Positions 12,901 through 22,235 of a stretch of 64,000 nt of DNA are shown here, one piece after another (position 1 is the stretch's first letter; the number at the start of each line of letters is the position of its first letter). Location of the stretch: contig JABBOT010000012.1 of NCBI GenBank assembly GCA_016165875.1, positions 12,026,984-12,090,983 on the forward strand, given 5' to 3'. Source of the stretch: Acanthopleura granulata (lineage: Eukaryota; Mollusca; Polyplacophora; Chitonida; Chitonidae). The notes below the pieces were generated by a model. The model saw only the letters and a program-made list of their open reading frames with translations, was not told the origin of the DNA and did no database searches. The translations under genes and the position numbers were made by a program.

Positions 12901-15900
12901 TTTAAGGTCATTGATTCAGGATAATAAGCAGAACACTTAGATATCCTTCTACTTCCCCAATACATGGCTGGGAAGAAATCACTAACATTTGGTACAATAA
13001 GGAAATTACGCATACGTAACTGCCATAATTAGTGCTCATTTTGTCTGACCAATCTGATTTGAACAAGCGGTGCATTGAGAGGGCAGCTGTTGACATTGGC
13101 CAAAAATGTGATCATTATACAGAAAATGTTTGATCGATTGTGAAAAGCTGGAAGGGCAATTACCCACACTAAGGTGTTTTTTGTATCAGGAATTGTGATT
13201 GTATATTTTTCTCGCAGATCGTTTCCTTCATTTCCTTCAGCACTTTTATACTTAAATCGATAGTCACAGAGGGATTTATTTGTAATTAGCTGACCAAGCC
13301 GAAAATGTAAACGAATTCCAAGTGGTATACTTGTAAATGAATAGAGAAAAACACAAGGACATGAAAAACTATTCCATGAAAAAAGAACTAGTTAACCCGA
13401 TAAAATTTTAATGACAAAGACGAACTTTTTCTTACAAGCCGGTATTAAAACTATTTCAGCAAGACGAACTAGTTAACGTGACAAACTTTTAATGAAAAGA
13501 CAAAATTTTCGTTTTATATGAAAATATGACCTGTTTTACTTGTATACATACACTGCTCGTTTCATATTACTTTGGTTTGAAAAATGTATACATTTATATA
13601 CGTTTCTAGAGTTCTTGTTTAGTCCTGTTTTGGGAAGGTTTTCCACAAATACATTAAGTAAAATTGAAAGTTTGGACGGTCCCTTATTAAGATGAATTCT
13701 GACCACTTTTCACAAGATGATGAAGGCTTATTTATGCCAAAGGATATTTCACGTGTGTACGAGATACTGAGTGGAGATAAAAGAGATTTTGCTGAAGCTA
13801 CAACCTAGCACAACAAGATGCCAACAAGTGAGTTTGTGTTCAGCTTATTGAAGTTTAGCTCTGGCTCTAAGGTATCCGACAGAAAACGGTTCTAACTGAA
13901 ACCTCGGTGTTTGTCTTGACATAGGGAATAGACGTCATGTGAGTGAAGAACACTGTTTCGCGGATGCTATTCAGGTGTGGCAGTGGAGGTGACGGGATCA
14001 CTAAAGTGTTAATTAACTTGTGTCCAACGAGTTTTACATGTTGGGAGGCTTTCGTGTTGACCCAGGAAAAGCCTCTTTCGGTCACCAACAGGTATACCGC
14101 GAGGAAGTTTAATGCCCCCACAGGAAGTTGTGCAATCTCTCTAAAAACACAACCGCAGGAACTCCATTGGTGCATTCGAAGATTACATTCGTATACTTAA
14201 TGTTGAACCATGTTTGCTCGTTGATTATTGATGCACAACGACGAACGGGTTAACCCCAAAGGCAACTCACAAGATTACAAAGAGATTTGCACTTTTGTCA
14301 TCCTGGTCGATATGTATGTCAGGTGTTAAGGGTTGTCATTCGCCGAGCTGTTGTCGTCCCTTGACCGTGTCACTTTGTCGATGGCATTTTATACTCAGTT
14401 ATAAGGGAAGGGAAATTATTGCAACGTTTGACCAAATGATCACAATTTCAATAGCATGGCTGGAAATACCTTTACGGTATTAAACTACAAGTACATACAA
14501 AAGTTAAAAGACGCACTTTTTCCAGCTCACTAAAATCGGTAAAATACTATTTTATTTCATCCGTTATAGACCCATCTGCTACAACAACTGTATTGATAAA
14601 AAAGTAACGATCAGCGACTGCACAAGACAACACTACTGACATTGACATTCATGTCGACATCATACGACATTAAGACAATGCAAGCCTTTAAGATCTGTTA
14701 GTCAGATGTTATGTCCAAATTTTCGAGACTTACAAGAGCCAAATTTTTGTAGATTAGTTTTCCAAGTTTATCAAGTAAGATACTTCTATAAAGGAGATTT
14801 CTGCATGTGTATTTTCCCAATGGAAAGGAACTTGAAAGTCACATTTCAGGATATTAACTTTCACTTCCCTCAACAGAACAACGTATGCTCAGCTAACCTG
14901 GTTGAAAACCTAGCCCCCTTAGAGACACATTCCATGGACCGTCTACAAAGATTGGCGTTTGAACTCACTGCCATGCTCACGACAGCTGGCGTTAAAGGTA
15001 GTGGAACGGCGGGCATGTGAATACAGGATTTCAGACGTTGTTAGAATTTATCAGTGCTCCGTGTGTCAGTAGGCTATCTGCCAAGACACTGGATGTGTAT
15101 GGGGCACTTCTCGAACAAGGTTAAAAGCATATGCCTTTGCCCATACTGACGCATGTCAAACGATGCCGATGTTTCAGAACGATCACAAATCACAGTGAGG
15201 TCATTTTTGGCACACATTTCAAGGTCATATTTTTATCTGATTTCCAAAAAGATTTAGAGGGCAATGTTAAAGATACAGATGTATACTGAACAAATCTGTT
15301 CCATTTATCATCTGTACTGGTCAACTGAATAGGCAAATAAAAAATGATTCAGCATCGAAAATTGAATAACATCCAGTGCGAACCTAGGGTTATTTTCATA
15401 CAAATCGTGATTTCTAACAGACGCTCCACGTTCGAGTTAGGTGAAGCACAGCAAAGTTTGTGGTGCCAGAAATTAACCATTTCTGTCATTAGATATAATT
15501 CTGTACATTTAGACAAATTTCAAAATTCCTAAAGCGATCGAGCACTTTCATGCCAAGTCTTCTGTACTGAATATGCAAATAAATACCCATTTATATCTGT
15601 GATGCTGACGTTCTTCATCTCTCACTCACTCACATTCCCAAAACTGATGAAATATGAAAGAGGAATATGAAAATATGCTGGATGTAATTTCTAGCTAGTA
15701 AATACTTGGTGACGTTAAAATCTACTTCCACGAATCTTGTTCTCAGTAGTAAAATTGCAGCAAAATCGACATCTACATCCCCTCAACAAATGCATATATC
15801 TCTTAATTTGTGAAAAAAAAGTTCATTAACTGGCTGGTAATTTGCACATTACTTCAGGAGAGCCACTTTATCACCGGCAAGAAACATCTGTCGTCATTTG

Positions 15901-16372
15901 AAGGCAGATTTTATCTCCTTTGTTACGTTTCTTTAGGGAAAATGTTTCCGGCAAGATGATTGCCTCCAATAATGGTCTAAATAAAAAACAAAGGCATCTT
16001 TCACATTTGGCAATTGTTTGGGAATTGTGTGGGATGGGGCTTTTTATCCGGTGCTACAGTTGTTGTATGCATTGTGAAACTCGGTTACAAAGGATGTCAA
16101 CTCGTCTGGAGTAGAGATCCTTGGGGCTGTTGAATGTGCAATACACGTATTTGAACATTGGATTGCACAATCGCATAATTGTTTACAGTAAAAGTAAAGT
16201 GTACTCACCCTTTTCTGCCATCCACTAGATTATGCCCTGATGGAGCATAGTCCCACATAACTTCCACAGCAGCGATGTAATAGACACGGTCTTTTCCCAT
16301 CATCCCGGTGACGCAAGCAATGAAACAGAGTAGGATAAAGGTCTCCCTGAGGGCCATTTGGAAGGCAAGCAT
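803..16372 (-). CDS. Hephaestin/ceruloplasmin-like multicopper ferroxidase, 5' 60 percent, 3' end off window
   Basis: Join of nine coding exons on the minus strand: 16372-16209, 8962-8718, 7167-6955, 6598-6265, 5075-4969, 3969-3789, 3416-3136, 1427-1222, 953-803. All introns are GT-AG and the phases agree, giving 627 codons plus one base. Known family members oxidise Fe(II) to Fe(III) with reduction of O2 to water, at the cell surface or in extracellular fluid. Seen: N-terminal signal peptide; unit 1 (about residues 29-366) with HPHG (125-128), YHSH (184-187) between Cys179 and Cys205, EIDLH (300-304) and C-x4-H-x4-M (347, 352, 357); unit 2 begins at YYIT (386) with HPHG at 488-491 but YQSA instead of YHSH at 545-548. 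Ceruloplasmin has about 1,065 residues in three such units, so the third unit and stop codon lie left of base 1. Whether the protein is soluble or membrane-anchored cannot be decided here. Confidence 0.93.
1222..1427 (-). CDS. Ferroxidase exon 9: domain 3 with degenerate copper motif
   Basis: Residues 509-577, ending in phase 0. The acceptor CTCTGTAG precedes 1427 and the donor GTACGA follows 1222. It reads YTYTWYIPESFGPTYSDPDC, NFYQSAVDPVRDT and GLVGPLLTCKKG. The YHSH of unit 1 is replaced by YQSA, so this domain cannot hold that His pair. Ceruloplasmin domain 3 is likewise known to lack a trinuclear site, so this looks ancestral rather than decay. Cys540 and Cys566 keep the disulfide. Confidence 0.93.
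1428..3135. other. Ferroxidase intron between exons 8 and 9, nothing recognised
   Basis: AT-rich, bounded by a GT donor after 3136 and an AG acceptor before 1427. I see no repeat element or convincing frame. Confidence 0.75.
3136..3416 (-). CDS. Ferroxidase exon 8: domain 3
   Basis: Residues 415-508 plus one base. The acceptor TTTTTACAG precedes 3416 and the donor GTAATA follows 3136. It carries QYKKALFFEYTDETF, LGFLGPVIRAEVGE and NYSMHPHGAMYDKANEG. It parallels exon 3 closely and ends at the same place. The HPHG motif (488-491) is kept although its partner motif in exon 9 is lost. The 163-codon plus-strand frame over the same bases is a shadow. Confidence 0.94.
3789..3969 (-). CDS. Ferroxidase exon 7: end of unit 1, start of unit 2 (domain 3)
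   Basis: Residues 355-414 plus two bases. The acceptor TGTTTACAG precedes 3969 and the donor GTATAT follows 3789. It begins with DGMQAFLDV, which supplies Met357, the axial type 1 ligand of domain 2. It then crosses a linker and opens domain 3 with RTYYITAEEVWWRYAPS, a repeat of the opening of domain 1. The Gly/Ser-rich stretch after WNKF is a likely loop. Confidence 0.93.
3970..4968. other. Ferroxidase intron between exons 6 and 7, nothing recognised
   Basis: Bounded by the donor after 4969 and the acceptor before 3969. Overlapping frames of about 110 codons near 3942-4387 show no family signal or flanking splice pattern. The shorter introns at 3417-3788 and 6599-6954 are equally featureless. 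Confidence 0.7.
4969..5075 (-). CDS. Ferroxidase exon 6: end of domain 2, type 1 copper Cys and His
   Basis: A short exon found from splice signals and family pattern, because no long frame marks it. The acceptor CATTCCAG precedes 5075 and the donor GTAAGA follows 4969. It encodes residues 319-354 plus one base and contains PKNPGRWLIQCAVNDHYS, with ligands Cys347 and His352. The phases join exactly to exon 5 (split Arg319) and exon 7 (split Asp355). Confidence 0.9.
5223..5285 (+). repeat. Direct repeat, 19-bp unit, two copies
   Basis: GTAAGAGGAACCTTCACTT occurs at 5223 and again at 5267 with unrelated sequence between, 44 bp apart. It lies in the ferroxidase intron between exons 5 and 6. Confidence 0.7.
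5676..5705 (+). repeat. Exact 15-bp tandem duplication
   Basis: TATGCAGGTCTTTGT is present twice head to tail. It is intronic. Confidence 0.85.
5750..5895 (-). mobile_element. Possible tRNA-derived SINE fragment
   Basis: On the minus strand, TTGTTCGAATCC resembles a tRNA B box (RNA polymerase III promoter). It follows a tRNA-like head containing GGGCCATTGCCTCATAAGC. No second copy was aligned end to end, so the assignment is weak. It lies in the intron between exons 5 and 6. Confidence 0.3.
5962..6217 (+). repeat. Two-copy tandem repeat, period about 123 bp
   Basis: Copies start near 5965 and 6088. Shared blocks include TACGCTCAGT, AAATTCGAAT, AACTTTGTGTAAT and CTACCGAAA. The copies have diverged by substitutions and small indels. 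The repeat ends about 48 bp from the donor of exon 5. Confidence 0.75.
6265..6598 (-). CDS. Ferroxidase exon 5: linker and domain 2, type 1 copper His
   Basis: Residues 208-318 plus two bases. The acceptor TTTTGCAG precedes 6598 and the donor GTATGA follows 6265. Conserved blocks are the family motif DESLSWYIDEN, NMMHGINGRLFGNLP, and GMGTEIDLHTAHINGQTF. His304 is the first type 1 copper ligand of domain 2. The matching part of unit 2 is split by an intron after exon 10, so the two units differ here. A second Cys pair, Cys245 and Cys251, lies in an insert after SWYIDEN and could form a small extra disulfide loop (inference). Confidence 0.94.
6955..7167 (-). CDS. Ferroxidase exon 4: domain 1 with YHSH copper motif
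   Basis: Residues 137-207 plus one base. The acceptor CTGTCAG precedes 7167 and the donor GTAAAA follows 6955. It reads through TYIWSIPENFAPLDSDPNC, WAYHSHINPARDT and GLIGALLTCKKG. His185 and His187 match the second His pair of domain 1. Cys179 and Cys205 match the conserved disulfide in ceruloplasmin. It is the counterpart of exon 9 in unit 2. Confidence 0.94.
7168..8717. other. Ferroxidase intron between exons 3 and 4 with one SINE
   Basis: AT-rich, bounded by the donor after 8718 and the acceptor before 7167. Apart from the SINE at 8343-8597 I recognise nothing. Confidence 0.7.
8343..8597 (+). mobile_element. tRNA-derived SINE (family A), near full length
   Basis: Head GGGGGCCTCTGCGTCTCAGT then GGTTAGCGCGCT (A-box region), middle GGATGGTCGTGAGTTTACCC, tail near GTGTAAGTGAAATATTGTTGAG. 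Same order and orientation as the copy at 16708. The AAATA tail is missing. It lies antisense in a ferroxidase intron. Confidence 0.85.
8718..8962 (-). CDS. Ferroxidase exon 3: domain 1 with first copper His pair
   Basis: Residues 55-136 plus one base. The acceptor TTTGTTTAG precedes 8962 and the donor GTAAGC follows 8718. The exon carries the conserved WLGLVGPVLRAEKGD block and FSMHPHGVHY, where His125 and His127 match the first His-x-His pair of the trinuclear copper site in this family. It is the counterpart of exon 8 in the second unit: both end a few residues after HPHG and in the same phase. Confidence 0.93.
10842..10934 (-). pseudogene. Possible stray terminal exon inside the long intron
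   Basis: On the minus strand, after ATATTACAG, the frame reads SRDDGKDRYVQPPRYSFDD, then NKLNEIHMTPKI and a stop. The composition looks coding (polar, Tyr/Pro-rich, like a cytoplasmic tail) and the acceptor is usable. It is not in frame with ferroxidase exon 2. I do not recognise the family, and it may be chance. Confidence 0.15.
11601..11803 (+). repeat. Two-copy tandem repeat, period 100 bp
   Basis: Copies begin with CCATTTTGTT at 11601 and 11701. Both continue TTTCATTAA, then a TCTCG/CAAAT.TTGGT block, then GAATGTAAA or GAGTGTAAA. The copies are clearly diverged. Confidence 0.8.
13385..13513 (+). repeat. Direct repeat, about 48-bp copies, 81 bp apart
   Basis: GAACTAGTTAAC starts at 13385 and 13466. 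Each is followed by related TTTTAATGA and AAGAC blocks. Confidence 0.75.
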
Positions 16373-16434
16373 TGCCAACAGGGGTTGTTGCTCCTTCCCC
16401 GGGTCTGACCGTTGCTTAGCTATAAGGAGTAAGC
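16209..16434 (-). CDS. Ferroxidase exon 2: end of 5' UTR, start codon, signal peptide, first strands of domain 1
   Basis: The acceptor is a strong pyrimidine tract ending in CAG just before 16434. The donor after 16209 is GTGAGT. The first ATG of the predicted mRNA is at 16372. A second in-frame ATG at 16357 gives a more typical signal peptide, with FILLCFIACVTG as its hydrophobic core. The frame is open upstream to the acceptor, but an in-frame TAA lies in the preceding exon, so translation must start in this exon. The mature protein begins with YYIAAVEVMWDYAPSG, the usual opening of ceruloplasmin and hephaestin domain 1. Coding part 16209-16372, residues 1-54, ending in phase 2. Which Met is used is inference. 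Confidence 0.88.
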
Positions 16435-17592
16435 CTGGGAGAAAAAGGAAAGAATCCTGAGAGAAATATCAACAAAGCATATAATGTATAGTAGGAGACC
16501 TGTGATAAGACCTTCTGAATGGAAATCCCACTGTGATAAAAGGTGAAGATTGCCGCATACACTTAAGCTCAAATTCGCACATAACCATAGTGACACCTGC
16601 CTTTGAATGAAAACGATAAGGACCAACTGTAATGCGTGCAATATTCCCGGGAAACGTTAATTCAACTTCAAATGTGCGGCATAGCACATTGCTTTTCGAA
16701 ATGAACCGGGGGCCTCCGTGGCTCAGTGGATTAGCGCGCTATCGCCGCACAATGACCCAAAGCCTCCTACCAATGCAGTCGATGTGATTTCAAGACCAGC
16801 TCATGCTGGCTTCCTCTCCGGCCGCACGTGGGAAGGTCTGCCAGCAACCTACGGATGGTCGTGGGTTTCCCCCGGGCTCTGCCCGGTTTCCTCACACTAT
16901 AATGCTGGCCACAGTCGTATAAGTGTAATATTCTTGAGTATCAAATAAATAAATAAATAAATCGAAATGCACCTACTTTAAAGGCAATGGTCTTATTAAA
17001 GTCAACCACTTTAACTGAAATTTTGAGTACAAAACATGTCTTCGTTTCAAAATATATGAATCCAGGTGGTCTTTATTCACGGTAAAGTCACGTTCCTCCA
17101 AAGCATTTCGCTAATTAATAAAACATAATCGTTTCCGTAGTTCTTCGCTTTAACATGCAAATAAGAACTTCCCAGGAATTACCATCATAAAGTAGAGCCG
17201 GTTATAATATCAGTAACATCGGCTGACGGCTGTTGTTCGAAGATAAAGCGCCTTCAGCTCTGACCAGATTTCATCCCAGACTACTGCTTCAATCAATCGC
17301 ACATAAACCTGTGTAATTTCTATGTCAAATAAAAGAACTATGCCTTGTGAGAAATAATTCTTGGCGGTCGATCCACGACGGGGTATCAATAAAAATGGGT
17401 GACTTCAACTCACTAAGTGAGAAGAGTTTTGTTGGAGGAACACAAGTTGAACGAGACACACCAAGTGCCGGCTGAATATGAAACACCTGGATGAAGAGAA
17501 AAATTGAAGAAAGGTAGACAATTCATTTAAATTCGCTGCTTATGCTAGACTAAATCACCTTTAAGGCTATGAGAGATAAAAGCAAAGCCTAC
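16435..17592. other. 5' UTR intron carrying a SINE
   Basis: Bounded by the proposed donor at 17592 and the strong acceptor before 16434. It contains the SINE at 16708-16961. The rest is unremarkable. Confidence 0.45.
16708..16961 (+). mobile_element. Full-length tRNA-derived SINE (family A) with target-site duplication
   Basis: Best-preserved copy in the window. Head GGGGCCTCCGTGGCTCAGTG then GATTAGCGCGCT, body GGATGGTCGTGGGTTTCCCC, tail TCGTATAAGTGTAATATTCT and AAATAAATAAATAAA. It is flanked by TCGAAATG at 16696-16703 and 16962-16969, a target-site duplication. It lies antisense in the 5' UTR intron of the ferroxidase gene. Confidence 0.9.
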
Positions 17593-17757
17593 CTTCTTAT
17601 ATGATAATGCTGTCTTTGTCAGTAAACGACAGAGACCAGTCCACGTAGCTTCCCCAGAGAATCTTCGGCAGATAGTAACCTGCTGGTGCCCAAGGGGAAA
17701 GTTCTAACCTTACTGTTGTTGCTGCTCTTGAATGCTCAAGCGACTACTGATGAAGTG
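17593..17757 (-). other. Probable non-coding first exon of the ferroxidase gene
   Basis: Exon 2 begins with a strong acceptor ahead of untranslated sequence, so an upstream exon is expected. The stretch ending at 17593 is followed by a donor-like AAG/GTAGGC, contains no ATG, and has a stop in frame with the downstream coding frame. The 5' boundary near 17757 is only inferred from the TATA-like site. It could also be an intron segment with a chance donor. Confidence 0.4.
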
Positions 17758-17780
17758 TGACGAAATCGCTGGGACGACCG

Positions 17781-17790
17781 CCTTTAAATG
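17781..17790 (-). promoter_or_regulatory. TATA-like box upstream of the ferroxidase gene
   Basis: On the minus strand this reads CATTTAAAGG, with TTTAAA at 17783-17788. It lies about 25-30 bases upstream of the inferred transcript start. Placement is inference. Confidence 0.3.
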
Positions 17791-17859
17791 AGGTTCTGCT
17801 CTACTCAACGAGCAGCCTAAATTTCATAGGCTCTGATAGGGGAAAGGAATATTGAGTCA

Positions 17860-20800
17860 ATGTCCTGTTTATTTTCACATCGACACTTCCTGCAACCCTT
17901 CTATAGAGGCAGTTGTTTGAGAAGCCCTCTGTCAATCAAACGCCGGCAACAGTAAACCACTGGTTGCTGAGCCGGCCCCTGGCAGACAAGTGGGGAATAA
18001 AGAAGGGTCGTGCAAGCACATTATAGGGCTAAGGGGCGTTAAGAAGTGACTGCTGTTTGAAGAGCCCAGAGCAGATGCCATTTGACTCAAATATTGTCTG
18101 ATGTATTTAATATAGATCCTCGGAACAGCCGAGGTGATTTTGTGGGGTAATTAGCGTGTTTTTTCCTCAAGTAATTAGACAACATAGGTAGCTCATTAAA
18201 GAAAGCGTTCGCAAACCCGGATGAGATAAGTTGTACTACATCCCTGTTGTAGAATCGTCCCGTGTGCAAATGACGTCATGGTCAACAACAACACTGGTTG
18301 TTTAGGAAACGACTTATTAGGCGTGGTGTGAGAGCGCGTGAGATCTGCTCAAGTCTCGTCAACACAAATCAGGATGTACTCCTTACACAAGCCTAAATTC
18401 AGCTACAAGTTTCTAATCTGGAGGCGCATTTCTACCAGAAGTTGTTTGAATTAAGGAAAAGTATAGAGCCCTTACGGAAACTGATTTTAGTTTTCTTGAA
18501 TCCCTGGACGTCACTTCAGGTCGCTACTTGAAACAAATTTGTCTCGATTAAACACATTGATTCGTCTAACTCTTAGTGTAATTAAGTATGGGGATTTCCT
18601 CATCTTCAACACTCATAGTTTTCTTTTCACTCAAGTGATATTTCTGAACGCGAATATAAATTGAATAAAGCAAACATAATTAGATTTCAGATTAGCTTCG
18701 CTTTTGCAGTCATTGATGACATTAATGACACTGTGTTTATTTGAATGCTAACGACAACACGGTTTTGTTTGAGTGCAGATTGTCACGGATAGCGAGGCTT
18801 CACTATTTGAGCCTTTGTCTGTTTTTTTCTTCTTTTTGTGTTGAGTTTGGCGTTAATTCTTCATAATACCAGTAAATTATGCGAAAAATTAACGCTTCTC
18901 CTCAGCAGTTTTTTTCCTTGTGTTTGCTGTTGGTGCACTTTGTGACTTCCTTGATCAGTACGTACGTTTACCTTGAGAGCTCACGATGCTACTCAAACTT
19001 GTCTAAACAAACAACACCCTCATTGATTGGGTGTCATTTCGTTTTCACAAAGTCGCATCTTCTCCGAGGATATTATCTCTTTTCTATTGCAAAGCGATGT
19101 TCCCTGCCACCGTCACCAAGCCACGATACCTAAAGTTAGGCATACGAACAGGAAGGTGAAAAAGTCAATTGTGTACTCTAGTAATCTCGCCTCTTGTGAC
19201 CCTTCCTTGAAGTTGTGGCCATGTAAAAATACCTCTCGTATTTTGGCAGAGACTGTTTTTGGCTGAAGTGTATTTTTACTCAGAATTACATAAGTTTTGC
19301 GAATATGACGTTTTTCTATTGCCCATGGTTTCGAACCGTTATGACCTCGGCTATGGCATCGTCGGACATGTAATGCAACTATACACGAATGCCGCTAATG
19401 TAGTTTGCAGGCCAGCCTTCTAGGTTTTTCACTGGCAGTATCGCCATTCCTATCCTGGTTGGGAAAATGTCTCTGTGTCAACAGTTTATTCATAATGTAA
19501 TTTCGTCGGTGTGGTTTAATATATTGAATCACTCCCCCTACAAACAATGCACGGGATTTTGTGGGCATGTGAATACAGAGATAACACACACGTCCATTTC
19601 ACTGCCAACCACTACCGAAATTGCTGGACCAGTCGTCACTGGCAAAATTGAATTATTATAGCTCTGTATATGTATATAGAAAGTGAACCCACTCAGTGTA
19701 TATGCGCGGCATTTCGGTGTGAGGTAGCTTCTTTCACTTCTCTCATCGAGGAATATGTACAGATGCCGTATGCACCTGGCCAGGTATCTGTTGACAGATT
19801 GGCAGAGACAAGACAATGTCTTCGGTGCGACACACGCAGGCTGGTCAAGGCGTTCTTTCTTCGCGCTCACAGTTAGCATGGCCCGGCTCAGTGTTGCAGC
19901 AATGCTGCCAATCCCAGTGTCTGTAGCCGGTGAGTGTTCCTCAAGCTCATCAGTATTGAGTCTGCCAAATCCAGTTTTCATATGAGAGTAATAAGACGAT
20001 GAACAACAGTGTAACATCATACACAGAATCCGATTAAGTGAATCACATGTTTGTAGTAAAGACTACGGAATAACCATCAACTCGTGTCACACAGAATAGC
20101 AGAAGCATAGGTCCCCCCCCCCATAAAAGACTACGTCTTCGCTCTTGGAATTCAACTTTTCAGAATTAACTTTATGCCACTTAAATTCACATTAATTCTG
20201 AAGACGAAGGTTGAAGACGATCCACACCAAGGCAATTGAAGTCACTTGTTCCAATCTTACTCTGGCATGTTCAGCTGCGGCTTTGAATATGGAGGTTTGT
20301 CTAGTGTACTGCGAAGGGCGGTGACTTGAGTAATTCTAGACTAGTGACGGCTGGTATATTTCATTTACCTAGTGCTGCTTCAGCCATAGTGTTAGGGGGG
20401 TACAAGTTGTTGGTTCTTAAACATGTACATATTAACAGCTAAAATAAATCCATAATTGAGGTAAATTAATAAGGGTCCGGATTTCCCCGGTAACATGTGA
20501 TCATTTGTCAACTATCACACTGTCGTCGCTGATCTGGTTTTACTCTGAATGTTGTGTTTTGTTTTGTTTTTCTCTTTATTTTGCGTTTTTCTTCAGCGTC
20601 AGGAATTAAGTACAAAATTGTTTAATTACGGCTTTAAACAGGACGCAACCTAAAAGCGTTGGCAACGTTGCATTTCAAAGCCAAGTTTGAAAGTTTCCTC
20701 GATTGGTTTTCCATATTTTGACTTTACACTTCATACAAATGACTAAATGTGATAAATCTATACTTATAGAGAAATATATTTTCTTGAAGAGAATAGCTGT

Positions 20801-21954
20801 TTAACATTGAGCAAAATATGTACCGATGCTAAATGACAATTTGGTAAACAATTTGACTCATCTTAGACGTTATATTCGAAACATGTAATCCATCTATTTT
20901 ACCGGCTCTGACGTTTATAAAGAAAACATACCATGACTAATAGACGATATCAGATATTGCGTATTACACGTGAACCTCCGCAACAGAACTATCCAGTTCT
21001 CAGATTTGTCCCCATCGTTTCTCGGGACACAAAGCTGAACGCCATCGTATAAATGAAAACTGTAAATATGTATGTGCATATAACGTTAAACAATAATCAG
21101 ATAAATTCGATTTTGCCGGAAAGCACCTGCATTCATTTCAATTGCCAAATCGCCACGATAACCGGGAATATCATTTCATAGCGAATAAGCAGCATCCCTG
21201 TATAACGATATAATTAAGGCTTTCAATTTGGAGACTGCGTGCTAGACACAGTCCGTACTTTTAATTCTCAGTTAGTCGATCACATTGTTAATTTTGTTGA
21301 TTCGCGGGGAAGAAAATCCGTGAACGGTAGTGATTTTAAATCAGGTAAGTTTGACATACGCCAACAACCTTAACTGTCAAGACATACACTCACCCACCCT
21401 TATTTAGAGGGTTTAATTGTGTGTTCTCGTATTTGCTCTGGCAATGTACGTGTTTAAAAAAGCATTGTCTATCTTTTAAATACAACAATACACAATGGAC
21501 TCACCCGATCGAACCCTGTCTTTCCCCACATACTTCTGTGAGAATTTAAGCCGGGAAATTGAATGACAGTTAATTAAAACCAGTAAGCAATGCAAATGTT
21601 ATCGCCACAACATGTAACCTACATTTTGGAGTACAAACTGCATTCTGCGAAAAAGGACGTTTCACGTCTAAAAGCGCACCATAAAGTGCAAACACAATTC
21701 ATAACTGAAAGCGAAGATTTTCTCGAGAAAATGTTTTAAGCATTTTTTAGGGATTAGTAAGGAGAAATGAGTGCTGAATACGAAACTTTTATAGCTTAGT
21801 GGATCATAGAAACATAGTGGCCAAGTAGCTACAGAGTTCAAATCCCGTTTCGAATTCTTACAGCCATGTGAGGTCCAAGGAACTGTTTGTGATGCAACTG
21901 TGCACTTCAAACTTTTCAAATCCGTAGTTACTTTAGGGTTTAATACTATTTACT
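17860..21954. other. Intergenic sequence upstream of the ferroxidase gene, nothing secure
   Basis: AT-rich. It has a C run near 20108. A 160-codon minus-strand frame at 19538-20020 overlaps plus-strand frames and matches no family I know. I saw no repeat element. Confidence 0.5.
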
Positions 21955-22235
21955 TTCTTTCAAACCTAAAATTAAGTGAGGTCTTGACAATGACAGCGTG
22001 TGTGACGTATAGCGACCTGTTTTGTACCTTCTTTCAAAGCCATAAAGCTAAGCAAAGCTCTGTAAGTGAGACGTGTCTGGAGTATAGCCGTTTATTTCAT
22101 ACTCTCTTTCAAACCCATCGAGTTAAGTGAGGTCCTGAAGAAGATACAGAGTAACCTATGTGTTAAATTATTTCAAACTCACAGAACTACATGTAAATGA
22201 GAACCTGGAAGAATGGCCGCGTGACCACATCCCCG
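21955..22235 (+). repeat. Tandem array, about 75-bp unit, 3 to 4 copies
   Basis: CTTTCAAA-type unit starts fall at about 21957, 22031, 22106 and 22170. Shared internal blocks include TTAAGTGAGGTC, GTATAGC and TTTCA. The copies differ by substitutions and the last is shortened. Confidence 0.75.

Larger units (their letters stand above)
8963..16208. other. Long ferroxidase intron between exons 2 and 3
   Basis: About 7.2 kb separating the signal-peptide exon from the rest of the gene. It holds tandem repeats at 11601-11803 and 13385-13513, a 14-base C run at 11889-11902, and a candidate exon at 10842-10934. No family A SINE or convincing ferroxidase exon is seen, and the phases of exons 2 and 3 join directly. 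Confidence 0.7.

Noticed and set aside
19538..20020. 160-codon minus-strand frame, with a plus-strand ATG frame ending at GTGAGT near 19930
   Set aside because: No family pattern on either strand, no flanking acceptor, and a frame of this length can arise by chance in 64 kb of six-frame sequence.
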